Origin: Actinomarinicola tropica
GTDB taxonomy: Bacteria; Actinomycetota; Acidimicrobiia; Acidimicrobiales; SKKL01
Direction: 5' to 3'
Assembly: GCF_009650215.1 (NCBI RefSeq)
Contig: NZ_CP045851.1
Span: 1,887,001 to 1,951,000 of the forward strand
Length of the DNA: 64,000 bases
Shown here: positions 8,057 to 16,611 of the stretch, in pieces
Layout of the letters: every line of letters begins with the position of its first letter
Position numbering within the stretch: position 1 is the stretch's first letter
The notes under the pieces: generated by a model
Databases searched by the model: none
Seen by the model: only the letters and a program-made list of their open reading frames with translations
Told to the model about the DNA's origin: nothing
Program-made: the position numbers and the translations under genes

Positions 8057-8599
8057 TCAGCTGGCCTGGAGCTGGGCGATGCGACTGAGGATCGTCATCC
8101 GACCTCGGTGGGCACGCTCGTAGGCCTGGACCGCGGCGAGCTCGTCCTCGGCCAGGTCGTCGAGCCGGGGCACCACCTGGGACGCCGAGAGGTTGTCGTA
8201 GTCGGGGATGGCGAGCTCCTCCGCGTCGGGCGCGGCGTCCGGGACGACCGTGAGGTGGGTGGCCTCCTCTGGCTCGCTCGGAGCGGTCGTCGGAGGCCCG
8301 TCCGCCGGCGCGTCGGTCGTGGGCGGAGGCGTGGTCGGGCCCGCCATCGGCGCTCCCGCGGCGCGGGCCGCGGCGACGAGGAGGTCCCCGACGACGTCCT
8401 GCACCTCGCCGGCGAGGCGCACCGCCTCGGTACGACCGCGCGCCAGGGCGAGCTTGCCGATGACGCGTGCGTTGGCGACGTCCTGGCGCCCCTTCGCCGC
8501 CAGCTCCTCCACGGCCTCGGGACCGTGCAGCGCCGCGCCGATCGGGGCGTAGACGACGGTGTCGAGCAGCACCGCCAGCGGGTCGCGCTCCTCGCTCAC
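8057..8599 (-). CDS. Conserved actinobacterial helical protein
   Basis: 180 residues of unknown function. Residues 1-80 are mostly helical (PEAVEELAAKGRQDVANAR), followed by a Pro/Thr-rich linker (about 83-115). A conserved C-terminal module starts at IPDYDNLSASQVVPRLDDL, a pattern I recognise from many actinobacterial proteins of unknown function. No signal peptide or enzyme motif. The GTG start lies 1 bp from the DUF4193 stop, so the two are probably translated from one mRNA. Confidence 0.7.
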   Translation of the reverse strand: MSEERDPLAVLLDTVVYAPIGAALHGPEAVEELAAKGRQDVANARVIGKLALARGRTEAVRLAGEVQDVVGDLLVAAARAAGAPMAGPTTPPPTTDAPADGPPTTAPSEPEEATHLTVVPDAAPDAEELAIPDYDNLSASQVVPRLDDLAEDELAAVQAYERAHRGRMTILSRIAQLQAS

Positions 8600-8600
8600 G

Positions 8601-9074
8601 TCAGACGCAGTCCTTGCAGTACATGAGGTCGGCGTCGGCGAGCTGGCTCGGGTGCTTCACGAGGAAGCAGGACTGGCAGACGAACTCGCCGGGACGCTTC
8701 GGCTGGATCCGGCTGGACCCCTCGCTGCTGGTGTCGACCTCGACGGTCTCCTCCTCGTCCTCCTCGTCCTCGTCGTCGGACGCCGCGATGCGGTCCTTCA
8801 GGATGGCGTCGAGGTCGGCTTCGACGTCGTCGGGATCGAGCTCCTCGTCGTCGTCCTCGTCCTCCTCCTCGTCACCCTTGCGGGGACGACGGCGGGCGGC
8901 CGTCTCGACGGCCTCCTCCTCGTCCTCCTCGTCCTCGTCCTCGGTGTCGTCGGACCCGTCGGCGAGGTCGTCGTCGAGATCGTCGTCGAGGTCTTCGTCG
9001 AGGTCCTCCTCGTCGGAGATGTCCTCGTCGAACTCCTCGTCGATCTCTTCCTCGATCAGGTCGTCGTCAGCCAT
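8601..9074 (-). CDS. DUF4193 family acidic protein with C-terminal Cys4 knuckle
   Basis: 157 residues. The first 115 are dominated by Asp/Glu runs with a short basic break (AARRRPRKG, 60-68). The C-terminal 40 residues carry a CxxC pair (FVCQSC) and a second CxxC (YCKDC), a likely zinc knuckle characteristic of DUF4193, a family largely confined to actinobacteria. Function is not known; an acidic mimic of nucleic acid or a protein-interaction role is possible. First gene of the operon running down to the NUDIX gene. Confidence 0.85.
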   Translation of the reverse strand: MADDDLIEEEIDEEFDEDISDEEDLDEDLDDDLDDDLADGSDDTEDEDEEDEEEAVETAARRRPRKGDEEEDEDDDEELDPDDVEADLDAILKDRIAASDDEDEEDEEETVEVDTSSEGSSRIQPKRPGEFVCQSCFLVKHPSQLADADLMYCKDCV

Positions 9075-9124
9075 GTGGTCCTCGGGACAGGGGGTGGGGG
9101 GACGGTGGGAGCGGTCGCGGGCGG

Positions 9125-9130
9125 ATCATA
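9125..9130 (-). promoter_or_regulatory. -10 box TATGAT of the DUF4193 operon
   Basis: TATGAT on the minus strand, giving a leader of about 44 nt with a weak GAGGA ribosome-binding site before the ATG at 9074. Confidence 0.4.
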
Positions 9131-9175
9131 GGCACAACCCGCCGGGATCCCACGAACAGCGCAGCGAAAAATCGG

Positions 9176-10798
9176 TCACGAACCGTGCCGACGTCGCTCC
9201 TCGCGTCGAGCGGCGTCCAGCCGCTCGAGATCGGCCTCGCCGGAGTGGTCGACGAAGCGCATCATCTCCGCGATGGCGCGGTGCCCGGCCTGCTCGGCGA
9301 TGAGCCGGTGCATCTGCTGGGCGACCGCCCGGTACGCGGGGTGGCCCTGGGGCGTGGTGCGCAGCTCGAGGAGGTGCATCGCCTCCCGGGCGTTGAACTG
9401 CATGGCGAAGCGGATGCGGTACGCGAGGGCGACGGCGTAGGGGGCCTGGTGCGGGAACGGCTCGACCATCGCGGCGTGGAGGGCTGCCGAGCGCTCCATC
9501 GCCTCGTCGAACGCCGCGGCGCCACCGGCGGCGTCGACCGCAGCCGGGCGGGTGTACCCGTGGGCCGGGCTCAGCTGCTGCCACTCGATCGTGAGCATCC
9601 GGTGACGCTGGAGGTCGCGGAACGCGCCGTAGTCGGCGAGGACGTCGAAGCGGTAGCCGACGCGCTCGAGCGCACGTCCCGGCTTGTGACGTCGGTTCCC
9701 CCGTTGCCCCTCGTAGGCCCGCATGACCGCCAGCCGATCGTCGATCGACATGGCGCGCACCAGCTCCAGCAGCTCGCTCTCGGGCCGGTCGGACGCCGCG
9801 TACAGCATGCTCGCCACCAACTTGACCTCGGCGTCGGGGTCGTGGTCGACGAGCGTGACCACCGGTTCGGCGTCGTGGGGGGCGGCGTCGCCCGATCCCC
9901 CGGGTTCGAGGAGCCGGGCGGCGAGCGTGGAGAGGTCGTCGCGGGTGGTGGAGAGGTAGGTGCTCCACGCCCCGCCCCGGTCGGCGAGGTCGACCCGCTT
10001 GAGGAAGGACGGGATGACCTTGCGCAGCTCGTAGAGCATCAGGTCGGCGTAGGTCCGGGCCTCGGGGAGCGGGTGGGCGCGCATGCGCAGCAGCAGCTGC
10101 TCGTAGCCCTGGCCGGTGCCGTAGATGCCGACGTTCGAGAGCGACGCCGCGGGGAGGATTCCCCGGAGCGCGTCGAAGGCCTTGGCCCGCACGGCCTGGC
10201 GGTAGACGAGGTCGGAGTCGCCGGGGTCCTTCGGGATCTCCCGCCGGAACCAGTCCTGGACGACCGGCAGGAGACCGGCGTAGGTGTCGAACATCCGGTC
10301 CATGTCGCCGACGAAGCGGGTGCCGAGGTGCGAGGAGAGCACCGCAGGGTCGCGGTGGAAGCGGTACCGACCGCCGATGCGGGTGTCGTAGGAGATGTAG
10401 CGGGTGGACTGCTCGAGGTAGGACATGAGCCGCCCCCACTCGAGCACCTTGGTCAGCACGTTCGACGCCTGTTCGCAGGCGAGGTGCACCCCCCCGAGCT
10501 GGGCCACCGAGTCGTCGCCGTACTCGAGGAAGACGCGGTCGTAGAGCTCCTCGGCCCGGCGGAGCCCCACGGTGGCGTCGATCGTCTGGTCGCCCTCGAT
10601 GTCGAGGTCGCCGACGAACTCGTCGAGGAACAGCCGGCGCAGCGACTTCGGGGAGCGCGAGTACCGGGCGAACAGTGCGCCCTTCACGACCTCGGGCAGG
10701 TTGACCAGGGCGAAGACCGGTCCGTCGAGGTTCGTGAAGTACCGACGAAGGATGTCGGACTCCGCGGGCGAGAACTCCTCGGCGACGTAGACGGTCAC
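9176..10798 (-). CDS. thyX: Double-length ThyX-like FAD-dependent thymidylate synthase
   Basis: 540 residues, about twice the usual ThyX length, with two ThyX-like halves. ThyX makes dTMP from dUMP using methylene-tetrahydrofolate and NADPH on FAD. The canonical signature is RHRxxSxNExSxRY. Here the first half has WGRLMSYLEQSTRY (121-134), keeping S, E, S, R and Y but lacking RH and N. The second half has RHRMLTIEWQQLS (398-410), keeping RHR but not the rest. Each half also has the later LRGILP / NAREAMHLLELRT segments. GTG start chosen over upstream codons because a TAGTGT -10 box lies just before it. Likely active as a pseudo-heterodimeric fold, but unproven. Confidence 0.8.
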   Translation of the reverse strand: MTVYVAEEFSPAESDILRRYFTNLDGPVFALVNLPEVVKGALFARYSRSPKSLRRLFLDEFVGDLDIEGDQTIDATVGLRRAEELYDRVFLEYGDDSVAQLGGVHLACEQASNVLTKVLEWGRLMSYLEQSTRYISYDTRIGGRYRFHRDPAVLSSHLGTRFVGDMDRMFDTYAGLLPVVQDWFRREIPKDPGDSDLVYRQAVRAKAFDALRGILPAASLSNVGIYGTGQGYEQLLLRMRAHPLPEARTYADLMLYELRKVIPSFLKRVDLADRGGAWSTYLSTTRDDLSTLAARLLEPGGSGDAAPHDAEPVVTLVDHDPDAEVKLVASMLYAASDRPESELLELVRAMSIDDRLAVMRAYEGQRGNRRHKPGRALERVGYRFDVLADYGAFRDLQRHRMLTIEWQQLSPAHGYTRPAAVDAAGGAAAFDEAMERSAALHAAMVEPFPHQAPYAVALAYRIRFAMQFNAREAMHLLELRTTPQGHPAYRAVAQQMHRLIAEQAGHRAIAEMMRFVDHSGEADLERLDAARREERRRHGS

Positions 10799-10806
10799 GG
10801 CGCCCG

Positions 10807-10812
10807 ACACTA
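10807..10812 (-). promoter_or_regulatory. -10 box TAGTGT of the thyX-like gene
   Basis: TAGTGT on the minus strand ends 9 nt from the GTG at 10798, giving an almost leaderless mRNA. Confidence 0.4.
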
Positions 10813-10862
10813 GGTGCTGGGCCCCCGCGTCCCGGGGACCGCGGAGCGCGGTGGCCGGGCGG

Positions 10863-12065
10863 TCAGAGGACCGGGGGGTGGTCACCCTCCGTGGCCCGAC
10901 GGAGGTCGTCGGCCGCCCGGCGCCGCAGGTCCTCGTCGGCCCAGAGGTCGAGGACGGTCGCCGCCATGGCGATCGCACCGTCGATCACCGCCGCGTCGCC
11001 CTCGGCTCCGGCAGCGTGGCGCGTGAACGCCGCGGTGTGGATCGAGACGCCCGGTGGAGCCACGCGGATCATCGGGTGGATCGAGGGCGTCAGGTAGCTG
11101 ACGTTGCCCATGTCGGTGCTGCCGACGACGCGGGCCCGCGGGTCGGGACGCCGGTGGTCCCGGCCGACCTGCGCCGCGTTGGCCCGGAAGGCCTCGACGA
11201 CGGGGTCGTTGTCGAGCATGTCGGCGTACGGCGGGTCGTTCCAGTGGGCGTGCATCGTGCAGCCGGCGGCCGCGGCCCCGGCGCTCAGGCAGGCGCTCAC
11301 CCGCTCCTTCAGCGGCTCGAGCGTCGCGAGGCTCGGCGAGCGCACGTACCAGTGCGCGGCGGCGTGGGCCGGTACGATGTTCGGCTTGGCCCCGCCGTCG
11401 GTGATGATGCCGTGGATCCGCTCGTCGGGACCGATGTGCTGGCGGAGCGCGGCGACGTTGACGTAGCCGAGCACCGCGGCGTCGAGGGCGTTGAGGCCGA
11501 GCTCGGGGTGCGCGGCCGCGTGGGCCTCGCGCCCGTCGTAGCTGACCTCGAGCTGGTGGATCGCGATCGTGTCCATGGCGGTGAGGTCGGCGTCCGCGGG
11601 GTGGATCATCATGGCCGCCGCCACGTCGTCGAAGGCCCCCTGGCGCCCCATGAGCACCTTGCCGCCGCCGCCCTCCTCGGCCGGGGTGCCGAGCACGACG
11701 ATCCGCCCGCCGAGCTCCTCGGCGAGGGCCGCGGCGGCCAACCCGGCCCCGAGGCCCGCGGCGGCGATGATGTTGTGGCCGCAGGCGTGGCCGATCTCGG
11801 GCAGCGCGTCGTACTCGCAGATGACGGCGACGAGCGGGCCGTCGCCGTCGCCGGCGCGCGCCGCGAACGCGGTGTCGAGGCCGTAGGCGTGGGGCTCCAC
11901 GTCGAGCCCGCCGACGTCGAGCGCGGCACACAGGACGTCGTGGGCGTGGCGCTCCTCGAAGTTCAGCTCGGGTCGCTCGTGGATCTGGTGGGAGACGTCG
12001 AGCAGGACGTCGGCGCGCGAGCGCACGTCCTCGGCGACGCGGTGCTTCAGCGACGTGAGGTCCAT
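10863..12065 (-). CDS. M20-family amidohydrolase (AbgB/aminoacylase-like)
   Basis: 400-residue metal-dependent amidase/peptidase of the M20D type, cytoplasmic. Visible features: CEYDALPEIGHACGHN, containing the metal-binding His/Asp/His region near residues 83-98; the EE pair in GTPAEEGGGGK supplying the catalytic Glu; a dimerisation domain around [14 protein letters not shown]; and the late metal ligand region STDMGNVSYLTPSIHP. The pattern is closest to AbgB/p-aminobenzoyl-glutamate hydrolase-like enzymes, which split N-acyl amino acids or aryl-glutamates. The ATG start is exactly placed for leaderless transcription. Confidence 0.88.
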   Translation of the reverse strand: MDLTSLKHRVAEDVRSRADVLLDVSHQIHERPELNFEERHAHDVLCAALDVGGLDVEPHAYGLDTAFAARAGDGDGPLVAVICEYDALPEIGHACGHNIIAAAGLGAGLAAAALAEELGGRIVVLGTPAEEGGGGKVLMGRQGAFDDVAAAMMIHPADADLTAMDTIAIHQLEVSYDGREAHAAAHPELGLNALDAAVLGYVNVAALRQHIGPDERIHGIITDGGAKPNIVPAHAAAHWYVRSPSLATLEPLKERVSACLSAGAAAAGCTMHAHWNDPPYADMLDNDPVVEAFRANAAQVGRDHRRPDPRARVVGSTDMGNVSYLTPSIHPMIRVAPPGVSIHTAAFTRHAAGAEGDAAVIDGAIAMAATVLDLWADEDLRRRAADDLRRATEGDHPPVL

Positions 12066-12071
12066 CGCCCC

Positions 12072-12077
12072 ACCCTA
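12072..12077 (-). promoter_or_regulatory. -10 box TAGGGT, leaderless start of M20 gene
   Basis: TAGGGT on the minus strand, last base 7 nt from the A of the ATG at 12065. Confidence 0.5.
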
Positions 12078-12081
12078 GGGT

Positions 12082-12693
12082 TCAGATGATCCCGACGACG
12101 GCGTCGGGCAGGACCCTGACGGAGAGCACCCGCCCGACACCGACCGACTCGCCGTCGAGGCGGACCGTGGTGGGTCGCGCCAGGGTGACGTCGAGGTCCG
12201 GGACCCGGCGGACGTCGATCCCGGGGTGGGGCAGGTGCTCGCCCCGCCCGACCCGCGACCGGGCCTTGAGGCGGTCGTCGAGCGAGAGGCGGCCGTCGAG
12301 GACGTCGAGGAGGCCGTCGCCAGGGTGGGCGCGGGGGGCGAGCTTCCAGTCACCCAGGTACTCGGTGTTCATCACCGCCGAGAAGCGGCCCTGCCACAGC
12401 CGCCGTCGCACGACCAGGTGGGCGACGAACCAGTGGCGCGCACCGTCGACGTCGACCTGGCCCACGTCGAGGGGCAGGTGCCGAGTGGTGCCGCGCCGCA
12501 GGCGGGCCGGGTCGCCGGTGGACCCGACGGCGCGTGCCAGGTCGCCACCGAGCAGGGCGAGGGGAGGCGGCGGCTCGCCGGCGCGCAGCGCAGCCGTCAC
12601 GATCGCGCGAGCCTCGGCGTCGCTGCGCACCTCGACGGCGTCGTCGGGGAGCGGGGCCTCGGTCCCCCAGTCCTCACCCTTGCGGATCGGCAC
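12082..12693 (-). CDS. YegS/diacylglycerol kinase C-terminal-like domain protein
   Basis: 203 residues. The segment VMNTEYLGDWKLAPRAHPGD, then GLLDV and RRVPDLDVTLARPTTVRLDGE, resembles the beta-sandwich accessory domain that follows the catalytic domain in YegS/DagK lipid kinases. The kinase domain with its GGDGT motif is absent, so this is either a stand-alone homologue or a reduced paralogue without kinase activity. GTG start lies 20 bp inside the 3' end of the helicase gene, in another frame, indicating coupling. Function unknown. Confidence 0.65.
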   Translation of the reverse strand: MPIRKGEDWGTEAPLPDDAVEVRSDAEARAIVTAALRAGEPPPPLALLGGDLARAVGSTGDPARLRRGTTRHLPLDVGQVDVDGARHWFVAHLVVRRRLWQGRFSAVMNTEYLGDWKLAPRAHPGDGLLDVLDGRLSLDDRLKARSRVGRGEHLPHPGIDVRRVPDLDVTLARPTTVRLDGESVGVGRVLSVRVLPDAVVGII

Positions 12694-15346
12694 CGGGGTC
12701 CGGTTCCTCGAGGTCCTCGACCGGTTCGTCGTCGTCGGCGCCCGTCCCCACCGCCGAGGAGGCGACCACGACGCCGCGCAGGAGGGCATCGGATGCGGCG
12801 CGAGCGGCGGCGGCGGTGCTCGCCAGCGGCGCGACCGAGCCGATCTGGCGCAGCAGGTCGATGAGCTGCTTGACGTTGCGCACGAAGTCGCCACCCGAGA
12901 CCGTCTCCTCGGAGAGCACGTCGTCGAGCTCGTCGCCGGAGGCCCACGCGTGGGCCAGGGCGGAGAAGCCGGGGTCGGGCCGGCGGGTGAGCGGGAGCCC
13001 CGACGCCATCTCGTCGCGGTTCAGCGAGCGGGCGATGGCGTCGATGCGGTCGATCCGCTCGGCCATCGGTCCGGGAGGGAACCACGGCTCGGGGGGCGGC
13101 TGGGCGCTGCGGTGCTCGTAGGTGAACGTGGCGACGACGCCCGCGAGCGTCGGCGGGTCGAGCCCGTCGAGCTCGCCCTGGCGGATCGACTCGGCGACGA
13201 GGAGGTCGGACTCGTGGTAGATCCGCGCCAGGACCTGCCCGGCCTCGGTGAGCTCCCACCCGGCGAGGTGGTCCCAGTCCTCGAGCAGCTCGAGGATCCG
13301 CTCGAACGTGGCGCTCAGGCTGGCGGTGCGCGACCGGCGCACCCGCTCGAGGTCGCGCAGCTCTCGCTCGAGCCGCTCGACCTGACGCTGGGCCCTCAGG
13401 TGCACCTCGAGGTCCGGGCAGCCCTCGACGGGGTGACCGATCCGCTCGCCCCCGCGTCGCCGGTTGCGACGCCGGGCCGCCGGTGCGAGGTCGGCGTCGC
13501 GCAGTCGGCGCCGCACCTCGGTGAGGAACGCGCGGTTGTTGGGGGCGAACGGGGTCGGCAGCTCGATGCGCCCGAGGACCTGCGGGAAGCCGCTGACGTC
13601 ATCGGGGCCGAGGCTGAGGACGTGCCGCGGCCCGCCGAGCGCGCGCACCTTGACCGCCCCGCCCCGCCGTTCCGACACCGAGATGACGACCGCCGGCCCC
13701 GCGGCGCTGCCCCGCTCGACGTCGATCACCTCGCCGGGACGGAGCGCGGCGAGCGCTCGTGCCCGCTCGCCGCCGTCAGGGCCGGACCGGACGCTCTGCG
13801 CCTGTCGTTGGAGCTCGCGGTACTCCCCCACGTCCCCGAGCTCGCAGGTCGCCGTCGCCGCAGCGTCCGCCAGTGCCTCGCGCCGCTGCTCGATCCGACG
13901 GCCGAGCCGGACGACGTGGCGATCGGCGCGGAACTGGGCGAACGACTGCTCGAGCAGCTCGACGGCCTGGTCGGCGTCGTAGCGGCGCACCAGGTTGGCG
14001 GCCATGTTGTAGGTGGGTCGGAACGCGGAGGTCAGCTCGAAGCTGCGGCTCGAGGCCAGACCGGCGACCTCGTCGAAGGTGACGAACGGCGACCAGAGCA
14101 CGATCGCGTGACCGATGCGGTCGATCCCCCGGCGACCCGCTCGCCCGGTGAGCTGGGTGTACTGGCCCGGCGTCAGCATCTCGTGGCGCTCGCCGCCGAA
14201 CTTGGTGAGCTTCTCGATGACGACGCTGCGGGCGGGCATGTTGATGCCGAGGGCGAGGGTCTCGGTGGCGAAGATCGCCTTGGCGAGACCCTCGACGAAG
14301 ATCGCCTCGACCGCCTCCTTGAACGGGGGGACCATCCCGGCGTGGTGGGCGGCGACCCCGGCCTCGAGACCCGCGAGCCAGCGGTCGTAGCCGAGCAGGG
14401 CGAGGTCGGCGTCGTCCATCGAGGCCAGGTGCTCGTCGACGATCTCACGGATGCGCTCGCGCTCCTCGGCGGTCGTGAGGCGCATGCCGCTGTCGAGCAC
14501 GGCCTTCACGGCGTCGTCGCACGCCGCCCGGCTGAAGATGAACGTGATGGCGGGCAGGAGGTTGCGCTCGGCGAGCATCTCGATCACCTCGACCCGTCGC
14601 GGCGTGTACCAGCGCCGCCGGCCGCGACCCTTGCTCCCCCGCGGGCCGCGCCCGAGGTCGGCGTCGAAGCGCCGTCCCTCCGGGTTGGGCCGCCCGCCGG
14701 GGAGCATGTCGATCATGTGCATCCGGTCGCTCTGGCGGTCACCCACCAGGAAGTGGTTGACCAGCTCGACCGGTCGGGTGGTCTCGACCACGACGTCCGT
14801 GGGGCCGCGGACGGTCTCGATCCACTCGGCGAGCTCGGGCGCGTTGGACACCGTGGCGGAGAGGCAGACGAGACGGACGTCGGCCGGCGCGTGGATGATG
14901 ACCTCCTCCCACACCGGGCCCCGGTACTCGTCCTGCAGGTAGTGGACCTCGTCGAGCACCACCCACCGGAGCAGGTCGAGGGCGCTCGACCGGGCGTAGA
15001 TCATGTTGCGGAGCACCTCGGTCGTCATCACGACGACCGGCGCGGACCCGTTGATCGAGTTGTCGCCGGTGAGGAGCCCGACCCGATCGGCGCCGAGCCG
15101 GGCGACGAGGTCGTTGTACTTCTGGTTGGACAGCGCCTTGATCGGCGTCGTGTAGAAGACCCGACGCCCCTCGTCGAGGGCCACGTCGACGGCGTACTCC
15201 CCCACCACCGTCTTGCCCGACCCGGTCGGAGCGGCGACGAGCACGGAGCGTCCGGCGTCGACGGCGTCGAGCGCCTGGACCTGGAACGGGTCGAGGGGGA
15301 ACCCGACCTGCGACTCGAAGTGGCGGCGGCGGTCCCTGGCGGTCAT
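12674..15346 (-). CDS. helY: HelY-type DEVH-box Ski2/Mtr4-like helicase
   Basis: 890-residue superfamily 2 ATP-dependent helicase, likely acting in RNA turnover or structured-RNA unwinding. Motif I AAPTGSGKT (38-46), motif II DEVH in WVVLDEVHYLQD, motif III SATVSNAPE, motif VI QLTGRAGRRG. The C-terminal part (ELRDLERVRRSRTASLSA onwards) is the helical Ski2/Mtr4-type extension with a disordered acidic tail. The ATG overlaps the tatC stop (ATGA). tatB-tatC-helY adjacency mirrors the mycobacterial arrangement, which supports the symbol. Confidence 0.92.
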   Translation of the reverse strand: MTARDRRRHFESQVGFPLDPFQVQALDAVDAGRSVLVAAPTGSGKTVVGEYAVDVALDEGRRVFYTTPIKALSNQKYNDLVARLGADRVGLLTGDNSINGSAPVVVMTTEVLRNMIYARSSALDLLRWVVLDEVHYLQDEYRGPVWEEVIIHAPADVRLVCLSATVSNAPELAEWIETVRGPTDVVVETTRPVELVNHFLVGDRQSDRMHMIDMLPGGRPNPEGRRFDADLGRGPRGSKGRGRRRWYTPRRVEVIEMLAERNLLPAITFIFSRAACDDAVKAVLDSGMRLTTAEERERIREIVDEHLASMDDADLALLGYDRWLAGLEAGVAAHHAGMVPPFKEAVEAIFVEGLAKAIFATETLALGINMPARSVVIEKLTKFGGERHEMLTPGQYTQLTGRAGRRGIDRIGHAIVLWSPFVTFDEVAGLASSRSFELTSAFRPTYNMAANLVRRYDADQAVELLEQSFAQFRADRHVVRLGRRIEQRREALADAAATATCELGDVGEYRELQRQAQSVRSGPDGGERARALAALRPGEVIDVERGSAAGPAVVISVSERRGGAVKVRALGGPRHVLSLGPDDVSGFPQVLGRIELPTPFAPNNRAFLTEVRRRLRDADLAPAARRRNRRRGGERIGHPVEGCPDLEVHLRAQRQVERLERELRDLERVRRSRTASLSATFERILELLEDWDHLAGWELTEAGQVLARIYHESDLLVAESIRQGELDGLDPPTLAGVVATFTYEHRSAQPPPEPWFPPGPMAERIDRIDAIARSLNRDEMASGLPLTRRPDPGFSALAHAWASGDELDDVLSEETVSGGDFVRNVKQLIDLLRQIGSVAPLASTAAAARAASDALLRGVVVASSAVGTGADDDEPVEDLEEPDPGADPQG

Positions 15347-16095
15347 CGCCGCAGGAGCCGACCGATGACGATGGAGGCCTCGAAGAACAGGTACATCGGC
15401 ACCGAGAGGATCGCGAGGCTGATCGGGTCGCCGCTCGGGGTGATGACCGCGACGAGCGTGACGATCCCGACGATCGCGTAGCGGCGGATGCCGGCGAGCT
15501 GGTCGGGCGAGAGGATCCCGGCGATCTGGAGGAACACGAGCAGGATCGGGAACTCGAAGCCGATGCCGAAGCCCACCATCATCTTCACGAGGAAGCTCAG
15601 GTAGGCGGAACCGGAGAAGAACTGCTCGAACTGGTCGCCACCGATGCTGACGAGGAAGTCGAGGGCCTTCGGGACCGTCCAGAACGCCAGCCCGGCACCC
15701 AGCACGAACAGGACCACGCCCGCGGTGACGAAGGGGACGGCGTAGCGCTTCTCGCGCGGGTGGAGGCCCGGGGTGATGAACCGCCAGACCTGGAACAGCA
15801 CGATCGGCATGGCGAGGGCGAGCCCGGTGTACACGGCGACGGTGATGCGCACGCCGAAGCTCTCGAGCGGGTCGGTCTGGAGGAAGACGCACTCGGCGTC
15901 GGGTCGGATCTCGCAGTAGGGGCCGCTCAGCCAGTCGATGATCGGCTCGTACTGCCAGAAGGCGACGACCGCACCGGCGGTGACGGCGAGCACCGACGTG
16001 ATGATGCGCGACCGCAGCTCCGCCAGGTGCTCGATCAGGGTCATGTGGGCCTCGGGATCGCGTGCGGTCCCGTCGCCGCGTCGTCCGAGCTTCAC
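15343..16095 (-). CDS. tatC: Twin-arginine translocase subunit TatC
   Basis: 250-residue integral membrane protein with six predicted membrane spans; it is the receptor for twin-arginine signal peptides in the Tat pathway exporting folded proteins. The N-terminal signature MTLIEHLAELRSRI is intact. The GTG at 16095 overlaps the tatB stop (GTGA); an internal ATG at 16044 just before TLIEHL is an alternative and would remove 17 residues. Overlaps helY by 4 bp, so tatB-tatC-helY are co-translated. Confidence 0.95.
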   Translation of the reverse strand: MKLGRRGDGTARDPEAHMTLIEHLAELRSRIITSVLAVTAGAVVAFWQYEPIIDWLSGPYCEIRPDAECVFLQTDPLESFGVRITVAVYTGLALAMPIVLFQVWRFITPGLHPREKRYAVPFVTAGVVLFVLGAGLAFWTVPKALDFLVSIGGDQFEQFFSGSAYLSFLVKMMVGFGIGFEFPILLVFLQIAGILSPDQLAGIRRYAIVGIVTLVAVITPSGDPISLAILSVPMYLFFEASIVIGRLLRR

Positions 16096-16364
16096 TCCGG
16101 ACGGTCCGTGTCGAGCCGCGACCAGGGGTCGTCGTCGGGCCGCTCGGTGGTCGGCGGTGGCGGATCTCCGCCACCGATGCGTCGGCTCGCGTCCTCGTCG
16201 AGCATCGCCGTGCGCATCTCGGCCTGGAACCCGGCCGAGATCTTGCGGACCTCGCTGACGACCTGGCCGACCTTGCGCACGGCCCCGGGCAGCTTGTCGG
16301 GGCCGAGGACCACGAGGGCCACGAGGAGGATGACGAGCACCTCTCCACCACCGACGTTGAACAT
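16092..16364 (-). CDS. tatB: Sec-independent translocase subunit TatB
   Basis: 90 residues: one N-terminal membrane helix (about 6-22), a hinge, an amphipathic helix and an acidic/proline-rich tail. The hinge reads LGPDKLPGAVRKVG. The Pro after Gly is usual in TatB, whereas TatA has FGxxKLP, and the helix continues in TatB manner (SAGFQAEMRTAM). It forms the receptor complex with TatC, encoded immediately downstream. No TatA is seen in the window. Start ATG is preceded by a -10 box positioned for leaderless transcription. Confidence 0.85.
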   Translation of the reverse strand: MFNVGGGEVLVILLVALVVLGPDKLPGAVRKVGQVVSEVRKISAGFQAEMRTAMLDEDASRRIGGGDPPPPTTERPDDDPWSRLDTDRPE

Positions 16365-16371
16365 CGGCCCG

Positions 16372-16377
16372 AGTCTA
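16372..16377 (-). promoter_or_regulatory. -10 box TAGACT of tatB, embedding an upstream stop codon
   Basis: TAGACT lies 8 nt from the tatB ATG. Its first three bases are the TAG stop codon of the small membrane protein gene. Confidence 0.5.
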
Positions 16378-16590
16378 CCGGTGGGGGCCGGACGACCCCG
16401 CGGCGGGTCCGCGCCCGATCGACGCCGCCACCTCTCGGGTCGCCAGCGTCAGGTCGCGGCGGGCGACGTCGAGCTGCTCCAGCCGCTCGGAGGTCAACAC
16501 GAGCTCGCGCCCGATCCGGCGGGCGGTCCAGCCGAGGGCACCGATGGCGAGCAGGAGCGACGCGAGCGGCGCGACCCAGGTGAGGTCCAC
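16375..16590 (-). CDS. Small single-pass membrane protein
   Basis: 71 residues: one predicted membrane helix (about 5-21, VAPLASLLLAIGALGW) followed by a basic, probably helical cytoplasmic segment (ERLEQLDVARRDLTLATREV) and a flexible tail. No named family recognised. GTG start supported by a TAGCCT -10 box 8 nt upstream. Position directly before tatB suggests a membrane-associated role, but this is only context. Confidence 0.6.
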   Translation of the reverse strand: MDLTWVAPLASLLLAIGALGWTARRIGRELVLTSERLEQLDVARRDLTLATREVAASIGRGPAAGSSGPHR

Positions 16591-16597
16591 GGACGCG

Positions 16598-16603
16598 AGG
16601 CTA
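16598..16603 (-). promoter_or_regulatory. -10 box TAGCCT, leaderless start of small membrane gene
   Basis: TAGCCT on the minus strand, last base 8 nt from the GTG at 16590. Confidence 0.45.
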
Positions 16604-16611
16604 GCGACGTC

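Noticed and set aside
8601-9074. Acidic run in DUF4193 gene as a microsatellite or repeat element
   Set aside because: It is coding: the frame continues into a conserved Cys4 knuckle, and the family is known for Asp/Glu runs.
12086-15481. A 1131-codon open frame on the plus strand across helY
   Set aside because: It is antisense to a helicase with all motifs intact; its translation is Arg/Asp/Gly/Val-rich with no domain, as expected for GC-rich shadow frames.
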